64,000 nt of DNA from the NCBI RefSeq assembly GCF_036964665.1, contig NZ_JBAMDA010000001.1:1426001-1490000 (forward strand). Reading direction: 5' to 3'. This stretch comes from Nitrobacter sp. NHB1. Its GTDB lineage: Bacteria; Pseudomonadota; Alphaproteobacteria; Rhizobiales; Xanthobacteraceae. Positions 17,217 through 24,865 of the stretch are shown here, piece by piece; the stretch's first letter is position 1, and every line of letters starts with the position of its first letter. Below the pieces are notes generated by a model. It ran no database searches, was not told where the DNA came from, and saw only the letters and a list, made by a program, of their open reading frames with translations. Both the position numbers and the translations under genes were made by a program.

Positions 17217-17641
17217 CCGCGAAACACACTCTTTACCTTCATCTCGGGATATTTATTGTAGATGGAAGCGACGAGTTGCTCAAATGTGAGTTGCCTTACC
17301 CACGTCGCAATGCTTTGCACATAATGTCTAACAGGCGCATCTAATCCGTTGAGCAGATTTACGCCTTGTTGATAGCCCTGTTGCGAAAGACTATATACTC
17401 GGTAACGTCCGGTACTCTGCACCTTTGCCAGATCCTGCCGAGCTAGTTCGTCAATTCCGACATAAACCATTCGATCAAATGGACCATAATCGTAGGGCTC
17501 AAAACTAAAGTGCGGGCCGTCCAGCACATGAGCCGCTTCTCGATCAAGCACGAAGAACAGCTTCTGAACTTGCACAGGAGTGAAGCTGGCATTCTCACCT
17601 GCAGCGGCTAATCCCGCCAGAAGCATCTCGCTTCGATTCAT
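17213..17641 (-). CDS. SocA/Panacea-like small protein, first gene of the pair
   Basis: 142 residues from the ATG at 17641 (GGGAG upstream). VQKLFFVLDREA followed by FSFEPYDYGPFDRMVY and IDELARQDL resembles the Panacea (SocA, DUF4065) core, where a helix of the type KLLYFA precedes a YGP turn. Panacea proteins are antitoxins or proteolysis adaptors: Caulobacter SocA delivers the toxin SocB to ClpXP. The C-terminal 50 residues are helical. The stop overlaps the Ntn-hydrolase start by four bases, so both are made together. The assignment rests on pattern recognition only; a winged-helix regulator is an alternative. Confidence 0.5.
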   Translation of the reverse strand: MNRSEMLLAGLAAAGENASFTPVQVQKLFFVLDREAAHVLDGPHFSFEPYDYGPFDRMVYVGIDELARQDLAKVQSTGRYRVYSLSQQGYQQGVNLLNGLDAPVRHYVQSIATWVRQLTFEQLVASIYNKYPEMKVKSVFRG

Positions 17642-17782
17642 GGGGCTCTCCCACCGGGCGACTCGCGCCAGTTCCCAGTTTCTACGACACAGCATATATT
17701 ATTAACAGGACCTTAGCATGCTAGTTCCTTAGCAACCGGAGCCAAACCGGGCTGTTTGTGGACGTTTTGATCATTGCAAGGA

Positions 17783-17808
17783 GGGGGACCCAGTAAAATA
17801 GGTCCCCC
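17783..17808 (-). terminator. Hairpin downstream of the capsid gene
   Basis: Perfect 8-bp inverted repeat GGGGGACC/GGTCCCCC with a 10-base loop, starting 14 bases beyond the capsid stop. On the minus strand it is followed by only a short T-poor tail, so it may be an attenuator or processing site rather than a full rho-independent terminator. Confidence 0.5.
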
Positions 17809-17821
17809 ACCTTATTTTCCC

Positions 17822-19075
17822 TCAGCTCGCCGCGAACTTCATCAGCTTGATGGCGTCGAAGTCCTGCACGCCGCCGCCGACGCGCTTGGTCGTGTAGAAC
17901 AGCACATAAGGCTTGGCCGAATACGGATCGCGCAGCACGCGCACGCCCGCGCGGTCCACCACCAGGTAGCCGCGGCGGAAATCGCCGAACGCGATCGACA
18001 GCGAATTCGCCGCGACGTCCGGCATGTCCTCGGCCTCGATCAGCGGGAACGTCATCAGCGAGGCGCGGCCGCCCGCCTGCGCCGGCGGCTGCCACAGATA
18101 CGCGCCGCCGGTGTCCTTGAACTTGCGGATCGCGGCTTGCGTCTTGCGGTTCATCACGAAGGTGGCGTTCTGGCGATAGCCGGCCTTCAGCGCGTAGATC
18201 AGGTCCACCAGCGCATCGGATGGATTCGACGCGGCGAAACCGCTCGCGCCGCCGCTGGCGATAGTGCCGAGCTTGCCCCAAACCCACGAGCCGTTCGCCA
18301 CCGTATCCGATTGCAAAAAGCCCTTCGGCTGGTTGGTGCCGTCGCCATTGACGAAGGCCGCGCCTTCCTGCACCGCAAACGTCAGCTCCACCTCCTGCGC
18401 GATCCACTCGTCGATGTTGACGGCGCTATCGTCGAGCAGCGTCGCGGTCGCCGCCGGCATGGCGTAAAGCTCCATCGCCGGGAAACTCAGCGCGTCCAGC
18501 GTCGGCGATGTGGTCTGCGTCCGCGAGTCGGTCTCGCCGACCCAGCCGGTGGCGGGACCCGCGGTCATGAACGGCTTCTTGTAGACGTTGCCCGAGATGG
18601 TGCGCACCGACGCGAGCGCGCGGATCGGCGAGATCGCCGCCAGCCGTTCGCCGATCTCGTGTTCGAGTTCGACCGGAACGAGATAACCGCCGTCCGCATT
18701 GGAGCCGGCCGACATCGCCTTGGTCTCCAGGTCGCGCAAGGCACCGGTCTCGCCGCCGCGCACATAAGCCTCGAACGCGCTCTTGTGCTCGCGGGACGAC
18801 GCCTCGCTGGCGACACGGGTGCGGCCTTCGAGCGCCGGGCGCGCGTGCTTCAGCGCCAGCTCGTCCATGCGCTTGTGCTGGGCGTCGAGCGCGGCATTGA
18901 TGCGGTCGACCTTTTCCTCCAGCAGCACATCGCCGCGTTTTTTCTCCAGCCGCGCCAGACGTTCGTCATTGGCCGCCTTGAAGTCCTCGAAGGTGACGCG
19001 GAAGTCGTCGTAGTCGCCGCGGGTGGCGACGCCGGATTTGTGCTCCGGCGCGACGTCGGTGATATCGAAGTCCAT
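17822..19075 (-). CDS. HK97-fold major capsid protein (gp5-like)
   Basis: 417 residues. Residues about 22-95 form a charged helical region, the delta/scaffold domain normally removed by the prohead protease. The HK97-fold part follows, with ADGGYLVPVELEHEI, GWVGETDSRTQT, FVNGDGTNQPKGFL and MTFPLIEAEDMPD, all standard for phage/GTA capsids. It builds the head shell. The gene appears intact. A 15-bp tandem repeat and a dispersed repeat separate it from the protease gene. Confidence 0.95.
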   Translation of the reverse strand: MDFDITDVAPEHKSGVATRGDYDDFRVTFEDFKAANDERLARLEKKRGDVLLEEKVDRINAALDAQHKRMDELALKHARPALEGRTRVASEASSREHKSAFEAYVRGGETGALRDLETKAMSAGSNADGGYLVPVELEHEIGERLAAISPIRALASVRTISGNVYKKPFMTAGPATGWVGETDSRTQTTSPTLDALSFPAMELYAMPAATATLLDDSAVNIDEWIAQEVELTFAVQEGAAFVNGDGTNQPKGFLQSDTVANGSWVWGKLGTIASGGASGFAASNPSDALVDLIYALKAGYRQNATFVMNRKTQAAIRKFKDTGGAYLWQPPAQAGGRASLMTFPLIEAEDMPDVAANSLSIAFGDFRRGYLVVDRAGVRVLRDPYSAKPYVLFYTTKRVGGGVQDFDAIKLMKFAAS

Positions 19076-19109
19076 TCACATTCTCCTCTGTGGTAGTGGT
19101 TTCACGGCA

Positions 19110-19169
19110 TTGTTGCCCAAGGCTTTGTCGCCCAAGACTTTGCTGCCCAAGACTTTGCTGCCCAAGACT
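19110..19169. repeat. Four 15-bp tandem repeats
   Basis: Four head-to-tail copies of a 15-base unit, consensus TTGCTGCCCAAGACT, at 19110-19124, 19125-19139, 19140-19154 and 19155-19169. The last two are identical and the first two differ at a few positions. The array lies 34 bases upstream of the capsid start on that gene's template side, so it is in the leader of the capsid message. Confidence 0.92.
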
Positions 19170-19181
19170 TGCGCGGGCCGT

Positions 19182-19292
19182 AGCGTTTTCGAGCGAAGCA
19201 TGTTCTCGGGCTTGACCCGAGGATGGGTACCGGTTCGCGTCAAGAAAACGCGTCAAAACAAGAAGTCCGGCTTTGATTCCACCAAAGCCGGA
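19182..19292. repeat. Dispersed repeat, family B copy 1
   Basis: Begins TAGCGTTTTCGAGCGAAGCA, contains TACCGGTTCGCGTCAAGAAA and ends with the hairpin TCCGGCTTTG..CAAAGCCGGA. The GCGTTTTC start and GAAAACGC near the end are inverted arms. Related copies are at 32287-32381 (opposite orientation) and 56360-56442. Confidence 0.85.
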
Positions 19293-19339
19293 ATAGCGCT
19301 AGAATGGTCGCCGCAACGGGAGCACCGTGGAGGCGAACC

Positions 19340-19627
19340 ATGCGCTTTCTGATTTTTGTCTGGATAGCCCTTGCCGTCGCTGCTGCAGCCAGTGCGTGGT
19401 TCGCGATGCAGCCGTCGTGGCGCGGGACGGCAAAGTTCTGGATCACCGTCTGCGCCGTCCTGCTGGCGGCTTTCGCGGTATCCTTCGTGATGCTGGGCGC
19501 CAGCGCCGACAAATCGCTGCTGTCGATGGCGCTGTATTTCCTGAACTGGGGCATGGCGGCCGGCGGCGCCGCGATCTGCGTCGGCGTCATCGCGGGCCTT
19601 TCGGCGGCGCTCGCGTTCAAGCGGTGA
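19340..19627 (+). CDS. Small three-helix membrane protein
   Basis: 95 residues starting MRFLIFVWIALAVAAAASAW, with hydrophobic segments at about 3-22, 33-52 and 63-88. No family recognised. It is on the opposite strand to the surrounding GTA genes, between capsid and protease, with a GGAGG six bases before the ATG. It probably resides in the inner membrane; role unknown. Confidence 0.68.
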   Translation: MRFLIFVWIALAVAAAASAWFAMQPSWRGTAKFWITVCAVLLAAFAVSFVMLGASADKSLLSMALYFLNWGMAAGGAAICVGVIAGLSAALAFKR

Positions 19628-19667
19628 GCGATGCACGTCGAGATATCCCAGAGTCCTCGCCGCGTCG

Positions 19668-20315
19668 TCATCGCAGCACCGAATATCGGTGCGATACAGT
19701 GCTCAATGCGCGGCGTCGCCCCTCGCGTCCGCGCAGCGACGCCGAAACCACCGCCGGGCGCGGGCGGAGCCGCGGCGCCGGTTCATCCGCGGCCTCCGTC
19801 ATGCTCCGCCATTCGCGCTCGGCCTGTGTCCGCGCGAGCGAACGCGGCTGGGACGCCGCCTGCTTCACCGCGCGGACACGCGCTCCCGCCAGCAGCGGGA
19901 ACGTAACGATGGAAATTTCCCACAAATCGACCTGATAGAGTTTTCGCACGCGGGTGCGCGGCTCGATCCGGCCGCGCACGGTGCGATAGCCGATCGACAG
20001 CCCGTCCACCGCGCCGGCCTCGACCAACGCCAGCAATTCACGCGCGCGCATCACGTCAGGGATCAGCTTTCCCCGCGCCCATAGCCCGCGGAAGTCCTCG
20101 CGCAGTTCGAGCCAGATGCCGACCGGCTCCGACGGATCGTGCTGGAACAGCATCGGGACCTTGCGCAAGCCGCGCACCTTCAGCGTCCGTGCGAACGCGC
20201 CGGGCATCACCATGTCGCGCGCCTGGTCGATCTCGCCGAACAGGCTGGCATAGCCTTCCACAGTGCCGTCGCCGGAGAACGACAGACGCGACACGGATGA
20301 CAACGGGGCGTGCAT
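19668..20315 (-). CDS. HK97-family prohead protease (gp4-like)
   Basis: 215 residues of the U35 prohead serine protease family. VEGYASLFGEIDQARDMV is the N-terminal signature; His59 (LFQHDPSEPVG) and Ser107 (VDGLSIGYR) are the likely catalytic pair. It trims the capsid N-terminus during head maturation. The last 60 residues are an Arg-rich tail not needed for the fold. Confidence 0.93.
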   Translation of the reverse strand: MHAPLSSVSRLSFSGDGTVEGYASLFGEIDQARDMVMPGAFARTLKVRGLRKVPMLFQHDPSEPVGIWLELREDFRGLWARGKLIPDVMRARELLALVEAGAVDGLSIGYRTVRGRIEPRTRVRKLYQVDLWEISIVTFPLLAGARVRAVKQAASQPRSLARTQAEREWRSMTEAADEPAPRLRPRPAVVSASLRGREGRRRALSTVSHRYSVLR

Positions 20316-20393
20316 GATCGGCCTCGCGAATGGGCGGGGTGTGAAGAAACGAGAAGCTGAAGCTGTCGCAGCGACGACGCAATGAATGTGAGG

Positions 20394-20582
20394 TCAGCCG
20401 CGGCGCGTACGCTTGCCCGGCTTGCGCCGCGCCGGCGGTTTTTGGCGCAACGATTTCACAACCGGCGCCTTGCGCTGGATCTGGTCGAGATGTGCGAGGA
20501 ATTCACGAAACACCGTGAGATGATCCGGCGCGGATTTGGTCTCGGCGCCAAACGAGCGCAGCACGCTGTGAAGTGTATCCAT
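20394..20582 (-). CDS. Small basic GTA-cluster protein
   Basis: 62 residues, strongly basic toward the C-terminus (KSLRQKPPARRKPGKRTRRG). No recognised family. It overlaps the previous small gene by one base (TGATG) and precedes the protease gene on the same strand, so it belongs to the structural transcript. Possibly DNA- or capsid-associated by charge; inference only. Confidence 0.6.
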   Translation of the reverse strand: MDTLHSVLRSFGAETKSAPDHLTVFREFLAHLDQIQRKAPVVKSLRQKPPARRKPGKRTRRG

Positions 20583-20794
20583 CAGTCTCGATCCTTGTTG
20601 AGGGTGTCAGTGCGGCGATGCGCCTTGCGATTGAAACGCTGCAACTCGCGGACGAAATCGTCGAAGCGGCGCGAGGCGGCCGACAGTTCGCGCAATGCGA
20701 ACAGCAGGCCGGCGCTGGCGGCGCTCGCCCACAAAAACAGCGCGAGATGCGCGAGGTCGCCACGCTCGCTAAAGATACGGATGAGATCGGACAT
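20582..20794 (-). CDS. Small membrane-anchored protein at the gp3.5 position
   Basis: 70 residues with one hydrophobic segment (about 16-34, LALFLWASAASAGLLFAL) followed by a charged helix. It lies between portal and protease genes, the position of RcGTA gp3.5, and is coupled to the next small gene by TGATG. The gp3.5 equivalence is by position, not by sequence. Confidence 0.62.
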   Translation of the reverse strand: MSDLIRIFSERGDLAHLALFLWASAASAGLLFALRELSAASRRFDDFVRELQRFNRKAHRRTDTLNKDRD

Positions 20795-20813
20795 TGCTTG
20801 AACCCATGGCGGC

Positions 20814-20904
20814 CGTCATGGCCGGACCTGATCCGGCCATCCATTTCATTCACGAAGACTCTTGCGAAGGTAGATGGATGCGCGGGTCAAGCCCGCGCAT
20901 GACG
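20814..20904. repeat. Dispersed palindromic repeat, family A copy 2
   Basis: Inverted ends CGTCATGGCCGG and GCATGACG, with GCGCGGGTCAAGCCCGCGC as an internal palindrome. It is inserted between the portal and gp3.5-position genes. Confidence 0.8.
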
Positions 20905-20974
20905 ACTGAAATCGCTATACCCACCCGGCACTTTGTTTGCTGCGCTCGCGCGCGCCGCCCTCCCAAGGGAAAGT

Positions 20975-22150
20975 TCACTCCAGCCGGTCGCCGCCCTCGA
21001 TCGGCGCATAGCCGACCGCCTCGCGCTTTTCGTTGAGCGTGAGATACGCCGCGTTGCTGACGCGCTGCCACAGCGCGGCGCGGTCGGTGGCGAGCGCGTC
21101 GATCCTGTCGGGATCCACGACGATGCGGATGGCGTCGCCGAACTGAGGCGACAGCCACTGCGCGAACGAGTTGCCGATCCGCGCCGCCAGCGGCAGCACG
21201 GTCTGGCGGAAGAAGCAGCGGTTAGCCTCCTGGAAATTCGCGTAGGTGTTGTCGCCGGGAATGCCGAGCACCATCGGCGGCACGCCGAAGGCGAGCGCGA
21301 TCTCGCGCGCGGCGGTGTGCTTGGCCTCCAGGAAATCCATGTCCTTCGGCGTCAGCGACATCGCCTTCCAGTCGAGCCCGCCTTCGAGCAGCAGCGGACG
21401 CCCCGCGTTGACCGCGCCCTGATAGGTATCGGTCAGTTCGCGCTTGAGCCGGTCGAACTGCGAATCCGACAGCACCGCGCCTTCCGGCCCGGAATAGACC
21501 AGCGCGCCCGATGGCCGCGCCGCGTTGTCGAGCAACGCCTTGTTCCAGGCCGATCCGGCGTTGTGGGTGTCGATGGCAACCGCCGCCGGCTCGATCGGCG
21601 CGAGGCCATAGTGATCGTCGAGCGGATGAAAGAATGTCAGATGCAGGATCGGCGGCACGCTCGACGCCGCCTGATCGAAGCGCACGCTGCGGCCGCCGAC
21701 GCCATATTCATAAGCCTCCGCCCAGCCGTCGGGACCGGGCACTACCTTCATGCGATCGGGTCGCAGCGCGTAGAGTTCTCGCACCGCGCCGTCGAGCGCG
21801 ACCGCCTCGACATAGGCGTTTCCGGCGAGCAAGAGATGCGACACCAGCATCTCGAGGAAAGCGCCGCCGTCCTGCCGCGCGTTCGGCCGCGACAGCAGCA
21901 GCGAGACCGGATGCGCCTCGCGCTCCTGCGCGCCCTCGAATACCAGGTAGCTGCACGACGCCACGTTCTCCGCGATCAGCCGCACCGCGCGATGCACGAT
22001 GGCATTGGCGAGATAACCCTCGCGTGCCAGCGCCGCATAGTCGCGCGGCGTCCACCGCGCCCGGCGGCCGCTCTCGAACGCAAGCAGCTTTGCCGTGCGG
22101 CTGACTTTGGTCTCGGGCGAGGTGAAGAGATTTTTCAGGCGTAGGCGCAT
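20975..22150 (-). CDS. Phage/GTA portal protein (gp3-like)
   Basis: 391 residues of the HK97-type portal family: helical N-terminus, core with LLLAGNAYVEAV and YALRPDRMKVVPG, the clip/wing segment ILHLTFFHPLDDHYGLAPI, and the C-terminal VPPMVLGIPGDNTYANFQEA. It forms the dodecameric gate for DNA packaging. The gene looks intact. The plus-strand GIY-YIG gene and repeats separate it from the terminase gene. Confidence 0.95.
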   Translation of the reverse strand: MRLRLKNLFTSPETKVSRTAKLLAFESGRRARWTPRDYAALAREGYLANAIVHRAVRLIAENVASCSYLVFEGAQEREAHPVSLLLSRPNARQDGGAFLEMLVSHLLLAGNAYVEAVALDGAVRELYALRPDRMKVVPGPDGWAEAYEYGVGGRSVRFDQAASSVPPILHLTFFHPLDDHYGLAPIEPAAVAIDTHNAGSAWNKALLDNAARPSGALVYSGPEGAVLSDSQFDRLKRELTDTYQGAVNAGRPLLLEGGLDWKAMSLTPKDMDFLEAKHTAAREIALAFGVPPMVLGIPGDNTYANFQEANRCFFRQTVLPLAARIGNSFAQWLSPQFGDAIRIVVDPDRIDALATDRAALWQRVSNAAYLTLNEKREAVGYAPIEGGDRLE

Positions 22151-22194
22151 CGAGAACCATCCTTCATCATCAAGCCGCGATGCAACAAAAGTTT

Positions 22195-22229
22195 GTCATT
22201 GCCGGGCTTGACCCGGCAATTCATCATTC
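22195..22229. repeat. Family A half-repeat before the GIY-YIG gene
   Basis: GTCATTGCCGGGCTTGACCC and the following GGCAATTCATC match the left arm of the element at 22532. Translated in the nuclease frame it gives a VIAGLDPAIHH leader, an artefact commonly produced by this repeat. Confidence 0.8.
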
Positions 22230-22233
22230 ATGC

Positions 22234-22521
22234 ATGAGCTACTGGGTCTACATTCTTGCAAGCGCGCCGGGAGGAACGCTGTATGTCGGTGTGACGAACG
22301 ATCTTGTTCGTCGGATTTACCAGCATCGCGAAGGCGTTGCCGACGGCTTCACGCGAAAATATAACGTAAAACGGTTGGTCTATTTTGAAGCGTACGACAC
22401 CGTCATGGCAGCAACTCAGCGTGAAAAGAACATCAAGCACTGGCCGCGCGAATGGAAGATCGATCTGATCGTGCGCGACAATCCACTATGGCGCGATCTT
22501 TACGAGGATATCACCCGATAG
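22234..22521 (+). CDS. Small GIY-YIG nuclease
   Basis: 95 residues, a single GIY-YIG domain of the UvrC/YhbQ-like minimal class: WVYILASAPGGTLYVGVTN carries the VYI and YVG elements, followed by the Arg/His helix RRIYQHREG and a Glu in TQREKNIKHW. All catalytic positions appear present. The ATG at 22234 excludes a leader encoded by the flanking repeat. It is transcribed opposite to the GTA genes and bracketed by family A repeat sequence on both sides; likely a mobile or repeat-associated passenger. Confidence 0.9.
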   Translation: MSYWVYILASAPGGTLYVGVTNDLVRRIYQHREGVADGFTRKYNVKRLVYFEAYDTVMAATQREKNIKHWPREWKIDLIVRDNPLWRDLYEDITR

Positions 22522-22531
22522 AATGTTGACG

Positions 22532-22606
22532 CGTCATTGCCGGGCTTGACCCGGCAATCCATCGTCCCTTCAAAGATGGACCCGCGGGGTCAAGCCCGCG
22601 GGTGAC
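22532..22606. repeat. Dispersed palindromic repeat, family A copy 3
   Basis: CGTCATTGCCGGGCTTGACC at the left, CCCGCGGGGTCAAGCCCGCG and GTGACG at the right. It begins 10 bases after the GIY-YIG stop and mirrors the half-repeat in front of that gene. Confidence 0.85.
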
Positions 22607-22635
22607 GACTGAGTGCGCGGCTCGCCTACATTTCC

Positions 22636-23904
22636 TCACAACCCCCTCACCCGTGGCTGGGCGCGCGGTGCGAGCGCGAGCGACGTCACCGCCCACACCA
22701 GCGCATCGAGCCGGTCGGGCGAGCGCCCGGACGACAGGCCCGACAAGGCGAAGTCGCACATCTCGTCTTCCAGCGCGGCGAAACTACCGGCGTGCCTGAC
22801 GCGGCCTTGCTCATAAAGCGTCGCCACCGGCTCGGCGCGCAGCCATTTGCCGCGTGTCGCGCGCACTGGGATCACCGGCACCGCAGCATCGACCTCGGCG
22901 ATCACGGCCTTCACCATGTCGCCGCCCTGGTTGACTTCCGCCACCAGCGCATCGGCCTCGCACCGCCGCCACAGCGCGATCGCCTTCGCCGCCCACAGAG
23001 CCGGCGTCACGCCCGACACGGTCTCGTCGGCGATCACATAAACCATGCCGCCCTCCGCCAGACCCGCCGCGACGATGCCGCAGGCGTCTGCGCGCTTGCT
23101 CGACGTCGCCGGCGGATCGACCGCGACCACGATGCGCTGCAACGGCGGCGCGTCACGCACGCGACATCGCTCCAGCAGCGCCCGCGACCACAGCGCGTCC
23201 GGCCGGTCCTCGATGATCTCGCCGTCAAGCTCCTGACGTCCGAGCCGCGTTCCGGCGTAGCGCGCCATCACGCCTTGCAGAAAGGTCGGCGCCAGATTGA
23301 AGGCGTTGGCTTGCGTCGGCGCGCGCGTGACCACGCTCGCCGGATCGGCCATCAGGCGTTTCAGCAGCGCGGTCGGCCGCGGTGTCGTGGTGATGAGCTG
23401 GCGCGGCTGCGATCCCAGCCGCAAACCGAACTGCAGCATGTCGAACGCGGCCTCCGCATAGCGCCACTTCGCCATCTCGTCGGACCAGGCGCAGCCGAAC
23501 TGCGGCCCGCGTAGACTTTCGGGATCGTCGGCGGAAAACGCCTGCGCCACCGCACCGTTGCTCCATTCCAGCCGCTTGCGCGATGGCGACCACGCCGGCC
23601 GCTCGTGGGCTGCGTGAACCGCGAGCAGCCCGGAGACGCCTTCGATCATCACCTCGCGCGCATCGTGTTCGGTTTCGCCGACCAGCGCGATGCGCGACAC
23701 CGCCTTAACGGCGAACGGCGGCAGACCCAGCGCCTGCGCGCGAATCCATTCCGCCCCGGCGCGGGTCTTGCCGGCGCCACGGCCGCCGATCATCAGCCAG
23801 GTCAGCCACGGCGCGCCGTTCGGCGCGAGCTGCGGCGGACGCTGATGCGGATGCGCGAAAATATCCCATTGCCGGGCGAGAAATCCGAGTTCGTCCTCAT
23901 TCAT
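22636..23904 (-). CDS. terL: Terminase large subunit (GTA gp2-like)
   Basis: 422-residue DNA-packaging ATPase-nuclease. The Walker A motif GGRGAGKT is at residues 40-47, a Walker B region with the catalytic acid is in FGCAWSDEMAKW (about 137-147), and the nuclease domain has IVVAVDPPATS and a C-terminal DRLDALVWA. The start at 23904 (MNEDELGFLARQW) matches the RcGTA protein and overlaps the upstream gene's stop by eight bases; a 34-residue longer form from 24006 would overlap it far more. No disruption is visible. Confidence 0.93.
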   Translation of the reverse strand: MNEDELGFLARQWDIFAHPHQRPPQLAPNGAPWLTWLMIGGRGAGKTRAGAEWIRAQALGLPPFAVKAVSRIALVGETEHDAREVMIEGVSGLLAVHAAHERPAWSPSRKRLEWSNGAVAQAFSADDPESLRGPQFGCAWSDEMAKWRYAEAAFDMLQFGLRLGSQPRQLITTTPRPTALLKRLMADPASVVTRAPTQANAFNLAPTFLQGVMARYAGTRLGRQELDGEIIEDRPDALWSRALLERCRVRDAPPLQRIVVAVDPPATSSKRADACGIVAAGLAEGGMVYVIADETVSGVTPALWAAKAIALWRRCEADALVAEVNQGGDMVKAVIAEVDAAVPVIPVRATRGKWLRAEPVATLYEQGRVRHAGSFAALEDEMCDFALSGLSSGRSPDRLDALVWAVTSLALAPRAQPRVRGL

Positions 23905-24676
23905 GCTCTCGAGCAGGAGCCGGCGCTGGTGCTGCGACCAGTTGTTCCAGTCGGCGCGAAAGCGCGCGCCGGAACTCGTCGAGATCGCGGGGCACGGCGT
24001 CGTCATCGGCTGGCTTCACCTTCTGCTCGCTGGCGCGGAGCCGCGTCACCTCACTGAGCGTCCGCGCGAGACTGGCCAGCGTCCGGGCGCGGCGTTCCGC
24101 CTCGGTGCGCTGCTGCGGCTTCAGATGGCTGCCGCCGACAATGATCTCGATCAACGACAACTCGCGTTCGATCGCGCGCGTCACCCGCTCGATCAAAAGC
24201 GCACCTGTCGCGGGCGGCGGATCGTCGATCCGCTCCACCGCGGTTCGCTTGACGCGCGGGCTCGGTTCATCCTTGCGCCGGGCGGATGTCCGCCGTATGC
24301 GCTGCTTTCGCAACCCTGCTTGTGCCGCGTCGTCGTGCTCATCGATAACGACAGGCGTTTCATCGGCGTGTCGCAACGTCGTCGCCATTGTCGCCTTGCG
24401 CGCGACAATCGCAGCCCGAGTTTTTTCAGATGGCGTTCTGACGAGCCGGGTTGTCCTTTTTTTCAGAGACGTCTTTTTTTCAGGAGGCCGCTTTGCGGCC
24501 GTCTTGCGCGCACTCGATTTTGCTTTCGATGGCGAAGACTTTGGCTTCGTCGTCGTCACCTTCGTGCGCGACACAACTCGCGCCGCCGCCGGCTTCCGTG
24601 CCGGTCTGGCGGTTCGCGTTACACCCATGGATGTCGGAAGTTCCCTGAATACGCGCAGGTTATTGATTGAAAGCAT
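23897..24676 (-). CDS. Putative GTA small terminase (gp1-like) with long basic tail
   Basis: 259 residues. The C-terminal 100 residues (ALLIERVTRAIERELSLIE to LEQLVAAP) are a helical domain in the position of, and similar in style to, RcGTA gp1, identified as the small terminase. The first 150 residues are unusual: a Lys/Arg/Ala/Thr/Pro-rich tail (for example TTTKPKSSPSKAKSSARKT) like a histone H1 tail. It is the first gene of the structural run and overlaps terL by eight bases. The start is uncertain: ATGs at 24700 (inside a repeat), 24676 and 24628 are in frame. Confidence 0.65.
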   Translation of the reverse strand: MLSINNLRVFRELPTSMGVTRTARPARKPAAARVVSRTKVTTTKPKSSPSKAKSSARKTAAKRPPEKKTSLKKRTTRLVRTPSEKTRAAIVARKATMATTLRHADETPVVIDEHDDAAQAGLRKQRIRRTSARRKDEPSPRVKRTAVERIDDPPPATGALLIERVTRAIERELSLIEIIVGGSHLKPQQRTEAERRARTLASLARTLSEVTRLRASEQKVKPADDDAVPRDLDEFRRALSRRLEQLVAAPAPAPAREHE

Positions 24677-24686
24677 TTCTTGATGC

Positions 24687-24718
24687 GAACCGGATTCCAC
24701 TTAGCCGGAAATGCTCTG
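24687..24718. repeat. Short dispersed repeat, family C
   Basis: GAACCGGATTCCACTTAGCC followed by GGAAATGCTCTG. The same framework (GAACCG-TTCC-CTT-CCGG-AAA-GCTCTG) recurs at 60107-60142. It supplies the stop region of the adjacent 54-residue gene. Confidence 0.65.
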
Positions 24719-24865
24719 ATGGAAGAATATGAGCCAGACTACACCAAGGATCAGCACGACGAGACCGATGCCGATGGCCAAAAGCATCAATATGGACGGA
24801 CCGGGCTTGGCCTGTCGCGCCTCAGTCGGCGTCTCCACGATCTGATCGTGCTCTTTCGTTTTCAT
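24701..24865 (-). CDS. Tiny single-pass membrane protein (54 aa)
   Basis: A short gene: MKTKEHDQIVETPTEARQAK, then one hydrophobic helix (about residues 25-47, rich in Leu/Ile/Val/Gly) ending WLIFFHQSISG. The ATG at 24865 has AGGGAGAAGG just upstream. The last residues and the stop are encoded within a family C repeat. No family recognised; the role is unknown, but the strong ribosome site and clean helix argue that it is real. Confidence 0.6.
   Translation of the reverse strand: MKTKEHDQIVETPTEARQAKPGPSILMLLAIGIGLVVLILGVVWLIFFHQSISG

Noticed and set aside
16608-17261. Plus-strand frames opposite the Ntn-hydrolase gene
   Set aside because: The minus strand carries a recognisable Thr/Asp/Lys active-site pattern, ribosome site and ATGA coupling; the plus frames have none.
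19110-19169. Tandem repeats considered as a CRISPR array
   Set aside because: The 15-base units are directly adjacent with no spacers and no cas genes are present.
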